Assembly (NCBI RefSeq): GCF_026241135.1
Contig: NZ_JAPFGA010000004.1
Span: forward strand, 1 to 64,000
Length of the DNA stretch: 64,000 nt
Direction of reading: 5' to 3'
DNA from: Galbibacter kalidii
GTDB lineage: Bacteria > Bacteroidota > Bacteroidia > Flavobacteriales > Flavobacteriaceae
Shown: positions 25,425-35,866 of the stretch, piece by piece
Position numbering within the stretch: position 1 is the first letter of the stretch
How the letters are laid out: each line of letters begins with the position of its first letter
Notes under the pieces: model-generated
Databases searched by the model: none
Seen by the model: only the letters and a program-made list of their open reading frames with translations
What the model was told of the DNA's origin: nothing
Made by a program: the position numbers and the translations under genes

Positions 25425-26899
25425 ATGAAAACAGCTTACTTATATGTACGTGTCAGTACAGACGAACAAAAAAGAAAAGGTTACTCATTACCGGAACAGG
25501 AGGATAGGTTATTGAAGTACTGTAGGCAGAACAATATAGAAATCAAGGGCATTTATCGTGAAGATTTCTCGGCCAAGAATTTCAACCGACCCGAATGGAA
25601 GAAGTTATTTTCGGTTGTCAAAAGTAAACCAAAAGAAGAGAAGAATATACTATTCATCAAATGGGACAGGTTTAGCCGGAATATTGAATATGCCTATGAG
25701 ATGATCGGTATGCTCCGAAAGTACGGAACGACGGCAATGGCCATTGACCAGCCCATAGACTTTTCCGTGCCGGAAAGTACCGTCATGCTTGCCGTTTACC
25801 TATCGGTACCAGAAGCGGAAAACACCAGAAGGGCAATGAACACCGCAAATGGTATCCGTAGGGCAAAACAGATGGGCAGGTATCCCAGCAAAGCCCCTTT
25901 GGGCTTCATCAACCTGACTACAGTGGATGGCAAAAAATCATTGCACCCAAGCAACCCGAGGCCGGTATTGTAAGATGGGCCTTCCTCCAGCTTGCAAAGA
26001 ACATCCATACGATTGAGCAAGTCCGGAAAATGGCAGATAGCAGGGGATTGAAATGTTCCCGTTCATATTTTTTCCGGCTTATACGCAATCCGGCCTATTG
26101 CGGTCTTATCACCATAAAATCTGAATCTGGGGAAAAATACATGGTAAAGGGCATCCACGAGCCATTGATTTCCGAAGCACTGTTTTATGAGGTTCAGCGC
26201 ATTATTACCACAAAGAGGAAGGTTAATGCTAAAAAAGACGATCTGAAAGCAACCTTTTTCCTAAGGGGGTTTTTGGTGTGCCCCCTTTGCGGCCGAAAGC
26301 TCAGCGGAAGCTTTTCCCGAGGCTCAACCAAAAGGTACCCATACTATCATTGCCGGGGAAGGTGCAAGACACGGGTCAATGCACTCTTTCTGAATGAATG
26401 CTATCAGCGTAAACTTCAGCAATTGGTGCTTTCAAACGGAGCAATTGATTTGTTCAAGAGTATTTTGGAAGACTGGAATACAGGGATACTAAAAGCAGAA
26501 TATTTACAGAACCGAAATCTGGTGAAGAGAAAGCTAATTGAACAGCAGTCGATTCTTTCCAAAGCCAGAAAGTTATTTGTGGTAGATGTATTAAAACCTG
26601 ATGACTATAACGAATTAAAAAGGGAATATCTCGTCAATTCCAAATGCTTGAAAAGGGAGTTGAACGACATCAATGTTAAATTAAGGGATATTGACAAACA
26701 AAACCAATTGGGAAGCCGGTCTTTTGTAAATATTCTTCAGGTATTCTCAAGCTTGGACACAGCAGACAGGAAGCATCTTGTCAGCCTTATCCCACCGCTT
26801 AAGGTTGATTTCCAAACAGGGGATATTTCTCTGGATCTTCACAGTGGGCTATCAAAAATATTATTAACAAAACGACAAGCAAAAAAGCAATGGATATGA
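25425..26899 (+). pseudogene. Large serine recombinase, frameshifted in an A-run
   Basis: The first frame (25425-25973) has the resolvase/invertase N-domain with catalytic serine S11 (YLYVRVSTDEQKRKG), FIKWDRFSRN and SVPEAENTRRAMNTANGIRRAKQMG. At GGC-AAAAAA (about 25929-25937) the frame shifts. One more A would restore reading through IIAPKQPEAGIVRWAFLQLA into the second frame, which runs to 26899. That part has the Recombinase domain (RSYFFRLIRNPAYCGLI), a zinc ribbon (CPLCGRKLSG...CRGRC) and a coiled coil. Restored length is about 490 aa, normal for island integrases. It would catalyse integration at the neighbouring tRNA. Confidence 0.8.
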
Positions 26900-27060
26900 A
26901 TTTTACCGATAAAAAGGTTTCAGTTAAGCGGGCAATTATGATATTAGCAAAAAATAACATTGAGGTGAACGATGAGGAAGCAACTGTAATATTGGACTTC
27001 CTTTACCTAATGGCGAAAAATCATAAAAAATACAGGGAAGTAAAGGCATCTAAACCTTAA
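26890..27060 (+). CDS. 56-aa ORF coupled to the recombinase
   Basis: The ATG overlaps the last codons of the recombinase. The product (MDMNFTDKKVSVKRAIMILA, then IEVNDEEATVILDFLYLMAKNH) is a small helical protein. Similar short ORFs follow serine recombinases in many Bacteroidota islands and are commonly mislabelled as a PTS IIBC subunit. An alternative start is ATG 26896. Tight coupling suggests a recombination directionality factor or recombinase accessory (inference). Confidence 0.6.
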   Translation: MDMNFTDKKVSVKRAIMILAKNNIEVNDEEATVILDFLYLMAKNHKKYREVKASKP

Positions 27061-27217
27061 GGAGAAATCGAACTAAAGAAAAGAACAGCATAGAGATGTC
27101 TTGGAGCCGTTTTTCAGACAATCTCTTGCTTTAATCTAAAAGTTTTAGCCTCAAAGATCGAACGATAAATGACCAAACCCTAACAGTTTGGGTCACAGGT
27201 TTTTATTTGTATAAAAA
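27061..27217. other. Gene-free stretch between recombinase unit and tRNA-fMet
   Basis: No gene is visible. Together with 27218-27248 it is the island's right-end attachment region. Confidence 0.3.
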
Positions 27218-27247
27218 AAGGAGACAACTACTGGGTAGTGTCTCCTT
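27218..27247 (-). terminator. Terminator of tRNA-fMet carried by the island
   Basis: AAGGAGACA pairs with TGTCTCCTT with an inner CTAC/GTAG stem. Read on the minus strand the hairpin is followed by TTTTTTTATAC. It lies inside the island end, replacing the tRNA's original terminator left at 14010-14043. Confidence 0.7.
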
Positions 27248-27248
27248 A

Positions 27249-27323
<75 letters not shown>

Positions 27324-27644
27324 ATATATGTTTAAACTAAAATTTCAACCTTTTGCTTAACAGATTTACAAATATCTCCATTAATGCGGATGCAAATATA
27401 CAACATTTTTATGCTTTTGCAAGTCGTAAAAAGGAATTATTTGAAATTATCTCCTTTTCCATTTTTTCTTTCCTAAAATCAATGAATTAAAGATTATTTC
27501 TTTTTCTTTGAGCATAACGGGATATTGATTTTTAAATAAAATTCCCCTACTTTGTGAGCATTATTGTTCACTCATTAATCGCAAATAATTATTTAATTGT
27601 AAAAAAATACTGTTGTTTTAAGATGACAGTAAAAAGATAACTAC
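27324..27644. other. Intergenic region between tRNA-fMet and the NhaC-type gene
   Basis: AT-rich, with no gene. It should hold the tRNA-fMet promoter (minus strand) and that of the antiporter (plus strand), although I cannot place either confidently. Confidence 0.3.
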
Positions 27645-29126
27645 ATGGAAGATTATGGTTTTCTCTCAGTTCTACCCCCTATAATTGCTATAATCTTAGC
27701 GCTAAGAACCAAACAGGTGTATATAGCTTTATTGTTTGGAATCTGGTTCTCCTGGATGATCATTAGTGATTGGAATGTGCTCGATGGAACCTTGGCAGCC
27801 ATAGAGAGCTTGGTCAATGTGTTTAAATCTCCCGGAAATACGCGAACCATTATGTTTAGTGCTTTGGTAGGCGCTTTACTTTTGTTTATCCAGTATTCAA
27901 AAGGAGTAGAAGGTTTTATAAATGAATTGAATAAACTCATTGTTTTCTTTGAAAAGAAACAGAAAGGGTACAGTAGGGTCATTATTCAATTATTAGCGAT
28001 GCTAACCGGACTTTTGTTGTTTGTGGAAACAAGTATCAGTTCCTTGACGGTTGGAACCCTTTATCGACCTGTTTTCGATAAGCTTAAAATCCCAAGGGAA
28101 AAGTTAGCTTATATCGCAGACTCTACTTCAGCTCCGTCTTCTATTTTAATTCCGTTTAATGCTTGGGGAGCCTTTATTATGGGACTTTTGTTAACACAAG
28201 GAATCGATAGTCCTTTTTCATTGATGATTTCGTCCATTAGATATAATTTTTATCCCATTCTTGCAGTGATCATTGTTTTTATTGTTATTGTTTCTAAAAA
28301 GGACATTGGTGTAATGGCTAAAGCTGAAAAAAGAACCCGGGAAACGGGAGCGTTGATGAATGAGAATTCAAAGCCCATGCTTTCAGATACCATTACTTCA
28401 TATGAATCTAAACCCGGAATAAAAGCGAGGGCATACAACATGATTGTTCCCCTGGCAACAATGGTTGTGATGATGCCGATAAATTTGGCATTTACGGGGT
28501 GGAATGAGGTAACGGATTATACTTCTTTTTCCGATCATCTTTTTCAGGCTATCGGAAAAGGTTCCGGCTCTGCTTCGGTTTTGTATGCGGTAACCACAGC
28601 AATTTTAGTGGCCATGATCCTCTATAGGTCACAAGGGATTATGAAAATCAGGGAAATGGTCGATCTGGTACTAAAAGGGATTAGCGAGCTAATGCCACTT
28701 GCTTTGCTGATGTTGTTAGCTTTTGCCATAGGCGATGCATGTAACCAACTGGGAACGGGGAATTATGTGGCAGAACTTTCCAAAGAGTGGTTGTCACCTC
28801 AACTTCTACCAGCCATAATTTTTGTCATCAGTTCTTTTATTGCATTTTCAACAGGAACTTCATGGGGGACCTTTGCCATTATGATGGCGATATCCATACC
28901 GATGGCAACCGCAAACGAATTGGATTTGCCTTTGGTCGTTGCTGCTACTTTGGGAGGGGGAATATTCGGAGATCATTGCTCGCCTATATCAGACACTTCC
29001 ATTATTTCATCCATGGCTTCCGCAAGTGATCACATAGATCACGTAAATACACAGCTCCCTTATGCGCTTATTGGCGGGTGTATTACAGTGATCATGTATT
29101 TGATCCTCGGATTCGTTTTTGTTTAA
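27645..29126 (+). CDS. NhaC-family Na+/H+ antiporter-type transporter
   Basis: This 493-aa polytopic protein has about 11-12 TM helices. Conserved family segments include FGIWFSWMI, LLLFVETSISSLTVGTLYRPVFDKLKIPREKLAYIADSTSAPSSILIPFNAWGAFI, NQLGTGNYVAELS, FSTGTSWGTFAIMM, and GGGIFGDHCSPISDTSIISSMAS. The last two are highly conserved in NhaC-like carriers. Members exchange Na+ for H+ or for organic acids; the true substrate of this subgroup is uncertain. It is the first gene right of the island and probably part of the original chromosome. Confidence 0.85.
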   Translation: MEDYGFLSVLPPIIAIILALRTKQVYIALLFGIWFSWMIISDWNVLDGTLAAIESLVNVFKSPGNTRTIMFSALVGALLLFIQYSKGVEGFINELNKLIVFFEKKQKGYSRVIIQLLAMLTGLLLFVETSISSLTVGTLYRPVFDKLKIPREKLAYIADSTSAPSSILIPFNAWGAFIMGLLLTQGIDSPFSLMISSIRYNFYPILAVIIVFIVIVSKKDIGVMAKAEKRTRETGALMNENSKPMLSDTITSYESKPGIKARAYNMIVPLATMVVMMPINLAFTGWNEVTDYTSFSDHLFQAIGKGSGSASVLYAVTTAILVAMILYRSQGIMKIREMVDLVLKGISELMPLALLMLLAFAIGDACNQLGTGNYVAELSKEWLSPQLLPAIIFVISSFIAFSTGTSWGTFAIMMAISIPMATANELDLPLVVAATLGGGIFGDHCSPISDTSIISSMASASDHIDHVNTQLPYALIGGCITVIMYLILGFVFV

Positions 29127-29154
29127 TGCCATCCTTATATCCGGTATAAAAAGC

Positions 29155-29162
29155 TACCTTTG
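29155..29162 (+). promoter_or_regulatory. -7 box upstream of era
   Basis: TACCTTTG matches the Bacteroidota consensus TAnnTTTG and lies 32 bp before the era ATG. Confidence 0.45.
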
Positions 29163-29194
29163 CATAAGTTTTTAAACGAGTTCAATAATAAGCA

Positions 29195-30082
29195 ATGGGG
29201 AAGCATAAAGCAGGTTTTGTAAATATTATCGGAAATCCGAATGTAGGGAAATCCACCTTGATGAATGCCTTTATAGGCGAAAAATTATCCATTATTACTT
29301 CTAAAGCACAAACGACCCGTCATAGAATTTTTGGGATTGTGAATGGAGATGATTTTCAGGTAGTGTTTTCTGATACGCCGGGAATCATCAAACCTGCATA
29401 TGAACTTCAACAATCGATGATGGATTTTGTAAAATCGGCCTTTGAAGATGCCGATGTACTGATCTACATGGTCGAAATAGGTGAAAAGGAATTGAAAGAT
29501 GAAAACTTTTTTAAGAAAATAGCCAATTCCAAAATTCCTGTATTGCTGTTATTGAACAAAATAGATATTTCTTCGCAAGAGGTTTTGGAAGAACAGGTGC
29601 AGTTGTGGAAAGGGAAAGTTCCCAATGCGGAGATCTATCCTATTTCAGCTTTGCAGAACTTCAATATAGATACGGTCTTCAATAGGATATTGGAATTGTT
29701 GCCCGATTCCCCGCCGTTCTATCCCAAAGATCAGATAACCGATAAACCGGAGCGCTTTTTTGTCAATGAGATCGTTCGCGAGAAAATACTCTTGAACTAC
29801 AAAAAGGAAATTCCGTATGCGGTCGAGGTCGAAACTGAAGAATTCCTTGAAGATGAAGAAATAATTAGGATTCGTTCTGTGATCATGGTAGAACGCGATT
29901 CACAAAAAGGTATTATTATTGGACATAAAGGTGCTGCCTTAAAAAGAGTGGGAATGCAAGCTCGAGCAGATATGGAAAAGTTCTTCGGAAAGCAGGTGCA
30001 TATCGAGATCTATGTAAAAGTGAACAAAAACTGGCGTTCCAACCAGAACCAATTAAAGCGTTTTGGGTATAATAAGAAATAA
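29195..30082 (+). CDS. era: GTPase Era
   Basis: This 295-aa protein has a GTPase domain (G1 GNPNVGKST, G2 around AQTTRH, G3 DTPGI, G4 NKID, G5 ISAL) followed by a KH RNA-binding domain (VERDSQKGIIIGHKGAALKRVG). Era binds the 3' end of 16S rRNA and is needed for small-subunit maturation. Length matches the family. It precedes der, another ribosome-assembly GTPase, with separate promoter-like boxes before each gene. Confidence 0.97.
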   Translation: MGKHKAGFVNIIGNPNVGKSTLMNAFIGEKLSIITSKAQTTRHRIFGIVNGDDFQVVFSDTPGIIKPAYELQQSMMDFVKSAFEDADVLIYMVEIGEKELKDENFFKKIANSKIPVLLLLNKIDISSQEVLEEQVQLWKGKVPNAEIYPISALQNFNIDTVFNRILELLPDSPPFYPKDQITDKPERFFVNEIVREKILLNYKKEIPYAVEVETEEFLEDEEIIRIRSVIMVERDSQKGIIIGHKGAALKRVGMQARADMEKFFGKQVHIEIYVKVNKNWRSNQNQLKRFGYNKK

Positions 30083-30192
30083 TCTTCATGTATATTTAGC
30101 ACGCTGATGAGCTGAAAAGTTTAAGGTGTCCAGAGACTTCATTTAGTTCCCATAATAAAAGGAGAACAGATAGATATTTGATAAAATAGAAT

Positions 30193-30200
30193 TACCTTTG
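30193..30200 (+). promoter_or_regulatory. -7 box upstream of der
   Basis: TACCTTTG lies 62 bp before the der ATG and fits TAnnTTTG. Confidence 0.45.
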
Positions 30201-30261
30201 CGCCAGAAAATTAACCCCACATCGTTGGGGAAATGATTAGTTGTCAATTAATAGTTGTTAT

Positions 30262-31566
30262 ATGAGTGCTATTGTCGCTATTGTAGGAAGACCGAATGTT
30301 GGGAAATCAACACTTTTTAATCGTTTGATCAAGAGGAGGGAAGCCATTGTGGATGAAACGAGTGGAGTTACCAGAGATCGCCACTATGGAAAATCTGATT
30401 GGAACGGACGGGAATTTTCAGTAATCGACACAGGTGGCTATGTAGTTGGAAGTGATGATATTTTTGAACAGGAAATAGACAAACAGGTGGAGTTGGCTAT
30501 TGAAGAAGCCGATGTCATTATTTTTGTGGTGGATGTAGCAGTAGGAGTTACCGGAATGGACGAAGAAGTAGCACAATTATTACGACAGGTAAATAAGCCG
30601 ATTCTCGTGGCAGTAAACAAAGTGGATAGCGCCATGCGTGAAGCCGATGCTGTTGAATTCTATTCTTTGGGACTTGGCGATTATTACACCATTTCGAGTA
30701 TCAATGGAAGTGGGACCGGAGAATTGCTAGATGCACTAGTAGAGCATTTGCCTGAAGATTCAGGAGCAATAGAAGACGAATTACCGCGTTTTGCTGTGGT
30801 GGGAAGGCCCAATGCCGGAAAATCATCTTTTATCAATGCCTTGATAGGGGAAGAACGTTATATTGTGACCGATATCGCCGGAACAACCCGCGATAGTATA
30901 GATACCAAATACAACCGCTTTGGGTTTGAATTTAACTTGGTCGACACGGCAGGGATACGAAGAAAGGCCAAAGTAAAAGAAGATGTTGAGTTTTATACCG
31001 TAATGCGTTCGGTGAGAGCTATAGAACACTGTGATGTATGTTTGTTGGTGCTTGATGCAACCCGCGGATTTGAAGGTCAAGACCTTAATATATTTTGGCT
31101 GGCGGAAAGAAACAAAAAAGGGATAGTGATTTTGGTTAACAAATGGGATTTGGTGGAAAAGGACACCCATAGTGTTAAGAAATTTGAAGCCTATATCAGA
31201 GAGCAAATAGAGCCGTTTATCGATGTCCCTATTGTTTTTATTTCCGTTTTGAACAAACAACGTATTTTTAAAGCGATAGAAACAGCCGTTGAGGTGTATA
31301 AGAACAAGACAAAACGTGTCAGTACATCCAAATTAAACGATGTGATGTTGCCTACCATTGAACATACACCGCCACCGTCTCACAAAGGGAAATATGTGAA
31401 AATTAAATTCTGCACACAATTACCGACGCCAACTCCGCAATTTGCTTTTTTTGCAAACCTGCCACAATATGTAAAGGCTCCCTACAAACGGTTTATCGAG
31501 AACAAGCTTCGGGAAAATTTCAATTTTCACGGTGTGCCTGTGCAAGTGTATTTTAGGAAAAAGTAG
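30262..31566 (+). CDS. der: GTPase Der (EngA)
   Basis: The start is ATG 30262 ([17 protein letters not shown]); a TTG 21 bp earlier is unlikely. The 434-aa protein contains two tandem GTPase domains: the first with [14 protein letters not shown] and NKVD; the second with [14 protein letters not shown] and NKWD. A C-terminal KH-like domain ends [15 protein letters not shown]. Der is an essential 50S ribosome assembly factor. Length is as usual. Confidence 0.97.
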   Translation: MSAIVAIVGRPNVGKSTLFNRLIKRREAIVDETSGVTRDRHYGKSDWNGREFSVIDTGGYVVGSDDIFEQEIDKQVELAIEEADVIIFVVDVAVGVTGMDEEVAQLLRQVNKPILVAVNKVDSAMREADAVEFYSLGLGDYYTISSINGSGTGELLDALVEHLPEDSGAIEDELPRFAVVGRPNAGKSSFINALIGEERYIVTDIAGTTRDSIDTKYNRFGFEFNLVDTAGIRRKAKVKEDVEFYTVMRSVRAIEHCDVCLLVLDATRGFEGQDLNIFWLAERNKKGIVILVNKWDLVEKDTHSVKKFEAYIREQIEPFIDVPIVFISVLNKQRIFKAIETAVEVYKNKTKRVSTSKLNDVMLPTIEHTPPPSHKGKYVKIKFCTQLPTPTPQFAFFANLPQYVKAPYKRFIENKLRENFNFHGVPVQVYFRKK

Positions 31567-31653
31567 CAATTCCTGTTAAAATAATATTAAAAGTGACAAG
31601 TACTATTATCTGTTAGAATGTTTTATCATATTTTCGAGGAAACTCATAAATTG

Positions 31654-34434
31654 ATGAAGCACTTACTACCTCTACTGTTTTTTTCCCTCATTATTCAACA
31701 AGCAATTAGCGCTCAGGACTATCAAATTATAGGAAAAGTCACCGATGCCGATACCGGTGAACCTATGGAAGCATCGACTGTTTATGTTGAAACCATTCAG
31801 GACAGCACCATGGTGTCCTATACAATCTCAGACAAAAGCGGAGCATTTGATCTGGAATTCAAAACCAATCTAAAAAAACTCAACCTTTTTGTGTCCTACA
31901 ACGGGTATCAGCCTGTACAAAAAGAGATCACTTTAGATCAAAGCGTTATACAACTGGGTAATGTGGCACTGGGCATACAAGCGGAAGAACTGGAAGGGGT
32001 AAGTGTAGTGGCCGAACGTGTTCCGATTACGGTTAAAAAAGATACCTTAGAGTTTAATTCCGATTCGTTTAAAACCCGTCCGGATGCCAATGTTGAAGAT
32101 GTGCTGAAAAAATTACCGGGGGTTGAAATCGATAGCGACGGGAAGATTACCGTAAACGGAAAAGAGGTCAATAAAGTTTTGGTAAACGGACAAGTGTTTT
32201 TTAGCGATGACCCCAAAGTGGCTACGAAAACCCTTCCAAAAGAGATTATCAATAAAATACAGATAACAGATACAAAGACCAAAGAACAGGAATTTTCCGG
32301 TGAAGCCGGCGATGGCGAAACCAAAACCATCAACCTGACCATCAAAGAGGATAAAAATAAAGGCTATATGGGACGGCTTACGGCCGGCTACGGAACCGAT
32401 GACCGTTATCAGCTCAGTGGATTACTGAATTATTTTAATGATACCGAACGTATAAGCGTCATGGCAGGAAGGAATAATATCAATAATGCAGGTTTCTCTT
32501 TTGATGAGATCTATGATATGGTAGGAAATACCGGACGTAGGGGATTTTCATTCAGTTCCGGCGGAGGTTTTTCTGTTGGCGGATTGTCTTTTGGTTTCGG
32601 TCAGGGGATTGTTACCTCTTCAAACCTGGGGGTGAGCTATGCCAATGCTAAAAAAGATGCTTACGAAATAGGCGCCAATTACTTCTTCTCTTATAGTGAT
32701 TCTTATAACAATGAGAAAAATTCAAGGGAAAATTTATTGCCCGACAATCACTTTTTTACCGATAGTGAAAGTAGTTTTGAAGGATCGACCAGCTCTAACC
32801 GGGGTGCGGCAAACTTGGAATTTGATGTTGATGAAACCCTTCGCATCTCCATCGAACCAGAACTGACTGTAAACAGGACCAACTCCATGGATGTGGGGAG
32901 TACAGTGACCACAGATGAGTTTGGAGAGCTAATAAACAGTAATGAGACAACCACCTTTTCAGACGGGATGCAGCGTAATTTCCGAAACGAAATGGATATA
33001 ATGAAAAAACTGGATACATTGGGAAGAATGATTCGATTTGAGTTTTCAAACAATAATAGTGTCAACGAAAGTGTATCCAATTTCAACTCCATCAGAAATG
33101 TATATGGGGACAATGCAAGCGAGGAAATATTAGATCAGTTAACAGAATCGGATAATAAAACCGACTCCTATGAATTAGGGGCTTCTTACACGCATCCAAT
33201 AACCAAGCAGATGAAGGTCGAATTGGAATATGAATTCAGCGATAGTAAAACCCAAAATGTAAAATCGGTTTACGATTTTGAGGCTGAAACAGGCGATTAC
33301 ACTGGATTCAATTCTATATTGAGTTCTGATTTTGTTTTTGAAAACAAACAGCACACACCTTCTGTCTCGCTGAGAAAAGACGGAGAGAAGTTTAATTTCA
33401 GGTTAGGGGCTCGTTATATACTAACAGACTTGGATAACGAAGACTTTCTACAGAGCAGTGCGTTTTCAAACAATTATGAAAATTTGTTGTTTAATGGTAG
33501 GGTTAGTTATAAACTAGGAAAGAACAAACGCCTTGGTGTTAATTATTGGGCGAGCCTAAATATCCCTTCAGTGAGGCAATTACAACCTATCCCGGATGTT
33601 AGTAATCCTTTGAATGTAGTAATCGGAAATCCAGATTTGGCACCAACAGTAAACCAGCGGATCAATTTGAATTATAATGACTATAATTGGAAGGAACGAA
33701 CAGGCTTTTTCTTATACACTGGCTTTTATGAAGAGAAAGATAAAGTGGTAAGTGTGACCACAACCGATGAAGATTTCTTAAGGACTACAGAATACACCAA
33801 TGTTAATGGTAATCACAATGCCTATCTGGGGATGAGTTATTCCAAACAAGTTAAAAAGGACAGTACATACACCTTAAAAGCGTCTCTGTCTCCTCGTTTT
33901 GAGTATCGAAACCAAGTGAGTTTTAATAATGGTTTAAAACTTGAAGCTAAAACCTATACAATAACGCCAAGAGCAAGTATAACTTTTAATTACAGGGAAC
34001 TGCTCGAAATTGAACCCGAATATAGTATAACATTTAACAACACAAAATACAATTTAGATGCTTTTGATAACATCAACTATGTAACACACAGAGGGGCATT
34101 AAGGACAACAACCTATTGGCCAAACAACCTCATTTGGGGAAATGATATTGTGTATAATTACAACGGAAATGTGGGAGAAAGTTTTGATAAGGATGCGATC
34201 TTCTGGAACATGAGCTTAGGGGTGGAATTCCTCAAGAAAAAACTCAATTTTAAGGTAATAGCATACGATCTACTCGATCAAAACATCAACACCCGAAGGA
34301 CTACCGGTCAGGATTTTATACAGGATTATCAAGGCACGGTTTTACAACGGTATTTTATGGCAAGCCTCACTTTTAAGTTCGATCAATTTGGAGGTTCTGG
34401 CGCTCCCGGAAGAGGAGGGTCTCGTTTTAGGTGA
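31654..34434 (+). CDS. TonB-receptor-like outer-membrane beta-barrel protein (OMP_b-brl_3 type)
   Basis: The start is ATG 31654 (MKHLLPLLFFSLIIQQAISAQ), which gives a clean signal peptide; the ATG 36 bp earlier does not. The 926-aa protein has a CarboxypepD_reg-like domain (IIGKVTDADTGEPMEASTVYV), a plug-like domain (DVLKKLPGVEIDSDGKITVNGKEVNKVLVNG) and a large barrel. It ends in an atypical Gly/Arg tail (FGGSGAPGRGGSRFR) instead of an aromatic final residue. There is no SusD partner. The substrate is unknown. Confidence 0.85.
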   Translation: MKHLLPLLFFSLIIQQAISAQDYQIIGKVTDADTGEPMEASTVYVETIQDSTMVSYTISDKSGAFDLEFKTNLKKLNLFVSYNGYQPVQKEITLDQSVIQLGNVALGIQAEELEGVSVVAERVPITVKKDTLEFNSDSFKTRPDANVEDVLKKLPGVEIDSDGKITVNGKEVNKVLVNGQVFFSDDPKVATKTLPKEIINKIQITDTKTKEQEFSGEAGDGETKTINLTIKEDKNKGYMGRLTAGYGTDDRYQLSGLLNYFNDTERISVMAGRNNINNAGFSFDEIYDMVGNTGRRGFSFSSGGGFSVGGLSFGFGQGIVTSSNLGVSYANAKKDAYEIGANYFFSYSDSYNNEKNSRENLLPDNHFFTDSESSFEGSTSSNRGAANLEFDVDETLRISIEPELTVNRTNSMDVGSTVTTDEFGELINSNETTTFSDGMQRNFRNEMDIMKKLDTLGRMIRFEFSNNNSVNESVSNFNSIRNVYGDNASEEILDQLTESDNKTDSYELGASYTHPITKQMKVELEYEFSDSKTQNVKSVYDFEAETGDYTGFNSILSSDFVFENKQHTPSVSLRKDGEKFNFRLGARYILTDLDNEDFLQSSAFSNNYENLLFNGRVSYKLGKNKRLGVNYWASLNIPSVRQLQPIPDVSNPLNVVIGNPDLAPTVNQRINLNYNDYNWKERTGFFLYTGFYEEKDKVVSVTTTDEDFLRTTEYTNVNGNHNAYLGMSYSKQVKKDSTYTLKASLSPRFEYRNQVSFNNGLKLEAKTYTITPRASITFNYRELLEIEPEYSITFNNTKYNLDAFDNINYVTHRGALRTTTYWPNNLIWGNDIVYNYNGNVGESFDKDAIFWNMSLGVEFLKKKLNFKVIAYDLLDQNINTRRTTGQDFIQDYQGTVLQRYFMASLTFKFDQFGGSGAPGRGGSRFR

Positions 34435-34539
34435 TTGTAGTTTTGTTAAAGAAAAAAATTATTTTAAATCCTGTTGGGTTCCTACCTGACAGGATTTTGT
34501 TTTTTAATAGAAATTGAATTTAAAAACATGGTAAGGTTC

Positions 34540-35343
34540 TTACCAGCTTCCTCCGGCACCACCACCACTAAAGCCTCCACCGCCAAAGCCACCTCCGAAA
34601 CCGCCACCAAAGCCACCACCGGATGATCCTCCAAAACCACCACCACCGCCAACGCTGCCACGACCGAGATTGCTTAAAATGATCATGTCCCATATATCGA
34701 TGCCTCTATTTCTACGGCCTCCTGAGCCGCCACCACGATTGTTTCGGCTTCTGGAAAGGATAATGAGAATAATAAAAAAGAGGATAATGAAAAAGATCAT
34801 ATTACCGCCAATACCTTGTGAGGTTCCTGATGATTTTCGGGTGCCTTTGTATGTGCCGTTAAGCAGTTGGATAATAGCCGTAGTCCCTTTGTCGAGTCCG
34901 CTGTAATAATCTCCTTTTTTAAACTCCGGGATGATAATATTCCGGATGATCTCCCCATTAATGCCTGCCGTCAGTTTTTGTTCAACTCCGTATCCGGGAG
35001 CGATCCATATTTTGCGTTCTTGTTCTGCGAGCAATATAAAAACCCCGTTATCTTCTTTGGCTTGCCCAATTTTCCAATCGTGTGCCCATCTCGGGGCTAA
35101 AAGTCCGATGTTTTCCCCTTTGATGGTCGGAACAATTGCTACAACAATTTGCGTACTGGTGGTATCGGAATAATTGATGAGCTTTCTCTCCAAAGCTGAC
35201 ATTTCCGAAGCGGATAAGATCTTCGCATAATCATAGACACTGGTTTGCTCACTCGGAACAGCAGGGATGTCAAACTGGGCAAAGAGCGTTTGTGAAAAAA
35301 CACATCCGAGGAATAATAATAAGACCAAGTTTTTTTTCAACAT
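34540..35343 (-). CDS. TPM-domain protein with Gly-rich tail
   Basis: The start at ATG 35343 gives MLKKNLVLLLFLGCVFSQTLFAQ, a signal peptide. The 267-aa protein has a TPM (Psb32/MOLO1) domain (VYDYAKILSASEMSALERKLINYSDTTSTQIVVAIVP...GVEQKLTAG), one TM helix (MIFFIILFFIILIILS) and a long glycine/serine-rich tail (GGGGFGGSSGGGFGG...). The family is linked to membrane-protein quality control and photosystem repair in plants; the bacterial role is unclear. The ATG lies one base after the stop of the second TPM gene, forming the usual LemA-TPM-TPM group. Confidence 0.87.
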   Translation of the reverse strand: MLKKNLVLLLFLGCVFSQTLFAQFDIPAVPSEQTSVYDYAKILSASEMSALERKLINYSDTTSTQIVVAIVPTIKGENIGLLAPRWAHDWKIGQAKEDNGVFILLAEQERKIWIAPGYGVEQKLTAGINGEIIRNIIIPEFKKGDYYSGLDKGTTAIIQLLNGTYKGTRKSSGTSQGIGGNMIFFIILFFIILIILSRSRNNRGGGSGGRRNRGIDIWDMIILSNLGRGSVGGGGGFGGSSGGGFGGGFGGGFGGGGFSGGGAGGSW

Positions 35344-35344
35344 G

Positions 35345-35788
35345 TTAGCTTTTAGAAATTTCATCAGGGAGTTCGTTGATATCGTTGTGTTGCCATGGAA
35401 AGTGTTCTTTTAGTTCTTTTCCGGCCATTAAAATACCTTCGACAAGTCCGTCCTTAAAATGTTTGTTCTGAAAATGTTTTTGAATGATGTCTTTGGTGCT
35501 GTTCCAAAAACCGTTGGGCACTACCTTATCGATTCCTTTGTCACCATAAATGGCAAAAGTCCTATCGTTGGTAGCCACATAGATCAATACCCCGTTCTCG
35601 TCTTTGGTATTGTCCATTTTCAGCAGGTGAAAAACCTCGAAAGCACGATCAAGCGGGTCTTTTTTACTTGAAGCTTCAATATGAACTCGGATTTCCCCTG
35701 AAGTTTCCTTTTCAGCTTTCCTAATGGCCTCTATGATTTCTTCTTCCTCTTTAGCGGAAAGAAATTGTTCTACTTTTGATGCTTTCAC
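35345..35788 (-). CDS. Cytosolic TPM-domain protein
   Basis: This 147-aa protein consists of a TPM domain: LSAKEEEEIIEAIRKAEKETSGEIRVHIEASS, VFHLLKMDNTKDENGVLIYVATNDRTFAIYGDKGID and HFKDGLVEGILMAGKELKEHFP. It has no signal peptide or TM helix. It is the middle gene of the LemA-TPM-TPM cluster, a common arrangement in Bacteroidota. Confidence 0.85.
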   Translation of the reverse strand: MKASKVEQFLSAKEEEEIIEAIRKAEKETSGEIRVHIEASSKKDPLDRAFEVFHLLKMDNTKDENGVLIYVATNDRTFAIYGDKGIDKVVPNGFWNSTKDIIQKHFQNKHFKDGLVEGILMAGKELKEHFPWQHNDINELPDEISKS

Positions 35789-35866
35789 ACTGATGGATTT
35801 ATAAGGTTACAGCATAAAGAGCATAACATTGGAAATGTCTTTATGCTCTTCTCTATGTTCTTTTTC

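Noticed and set aside
25920-25980. Programmed frameshifting in the recombinase
   Set aside because: The site is a plain A-run without a canonical X-XXY-YYZ arrangement or clear downstream stem; simple indel decay is more likely.
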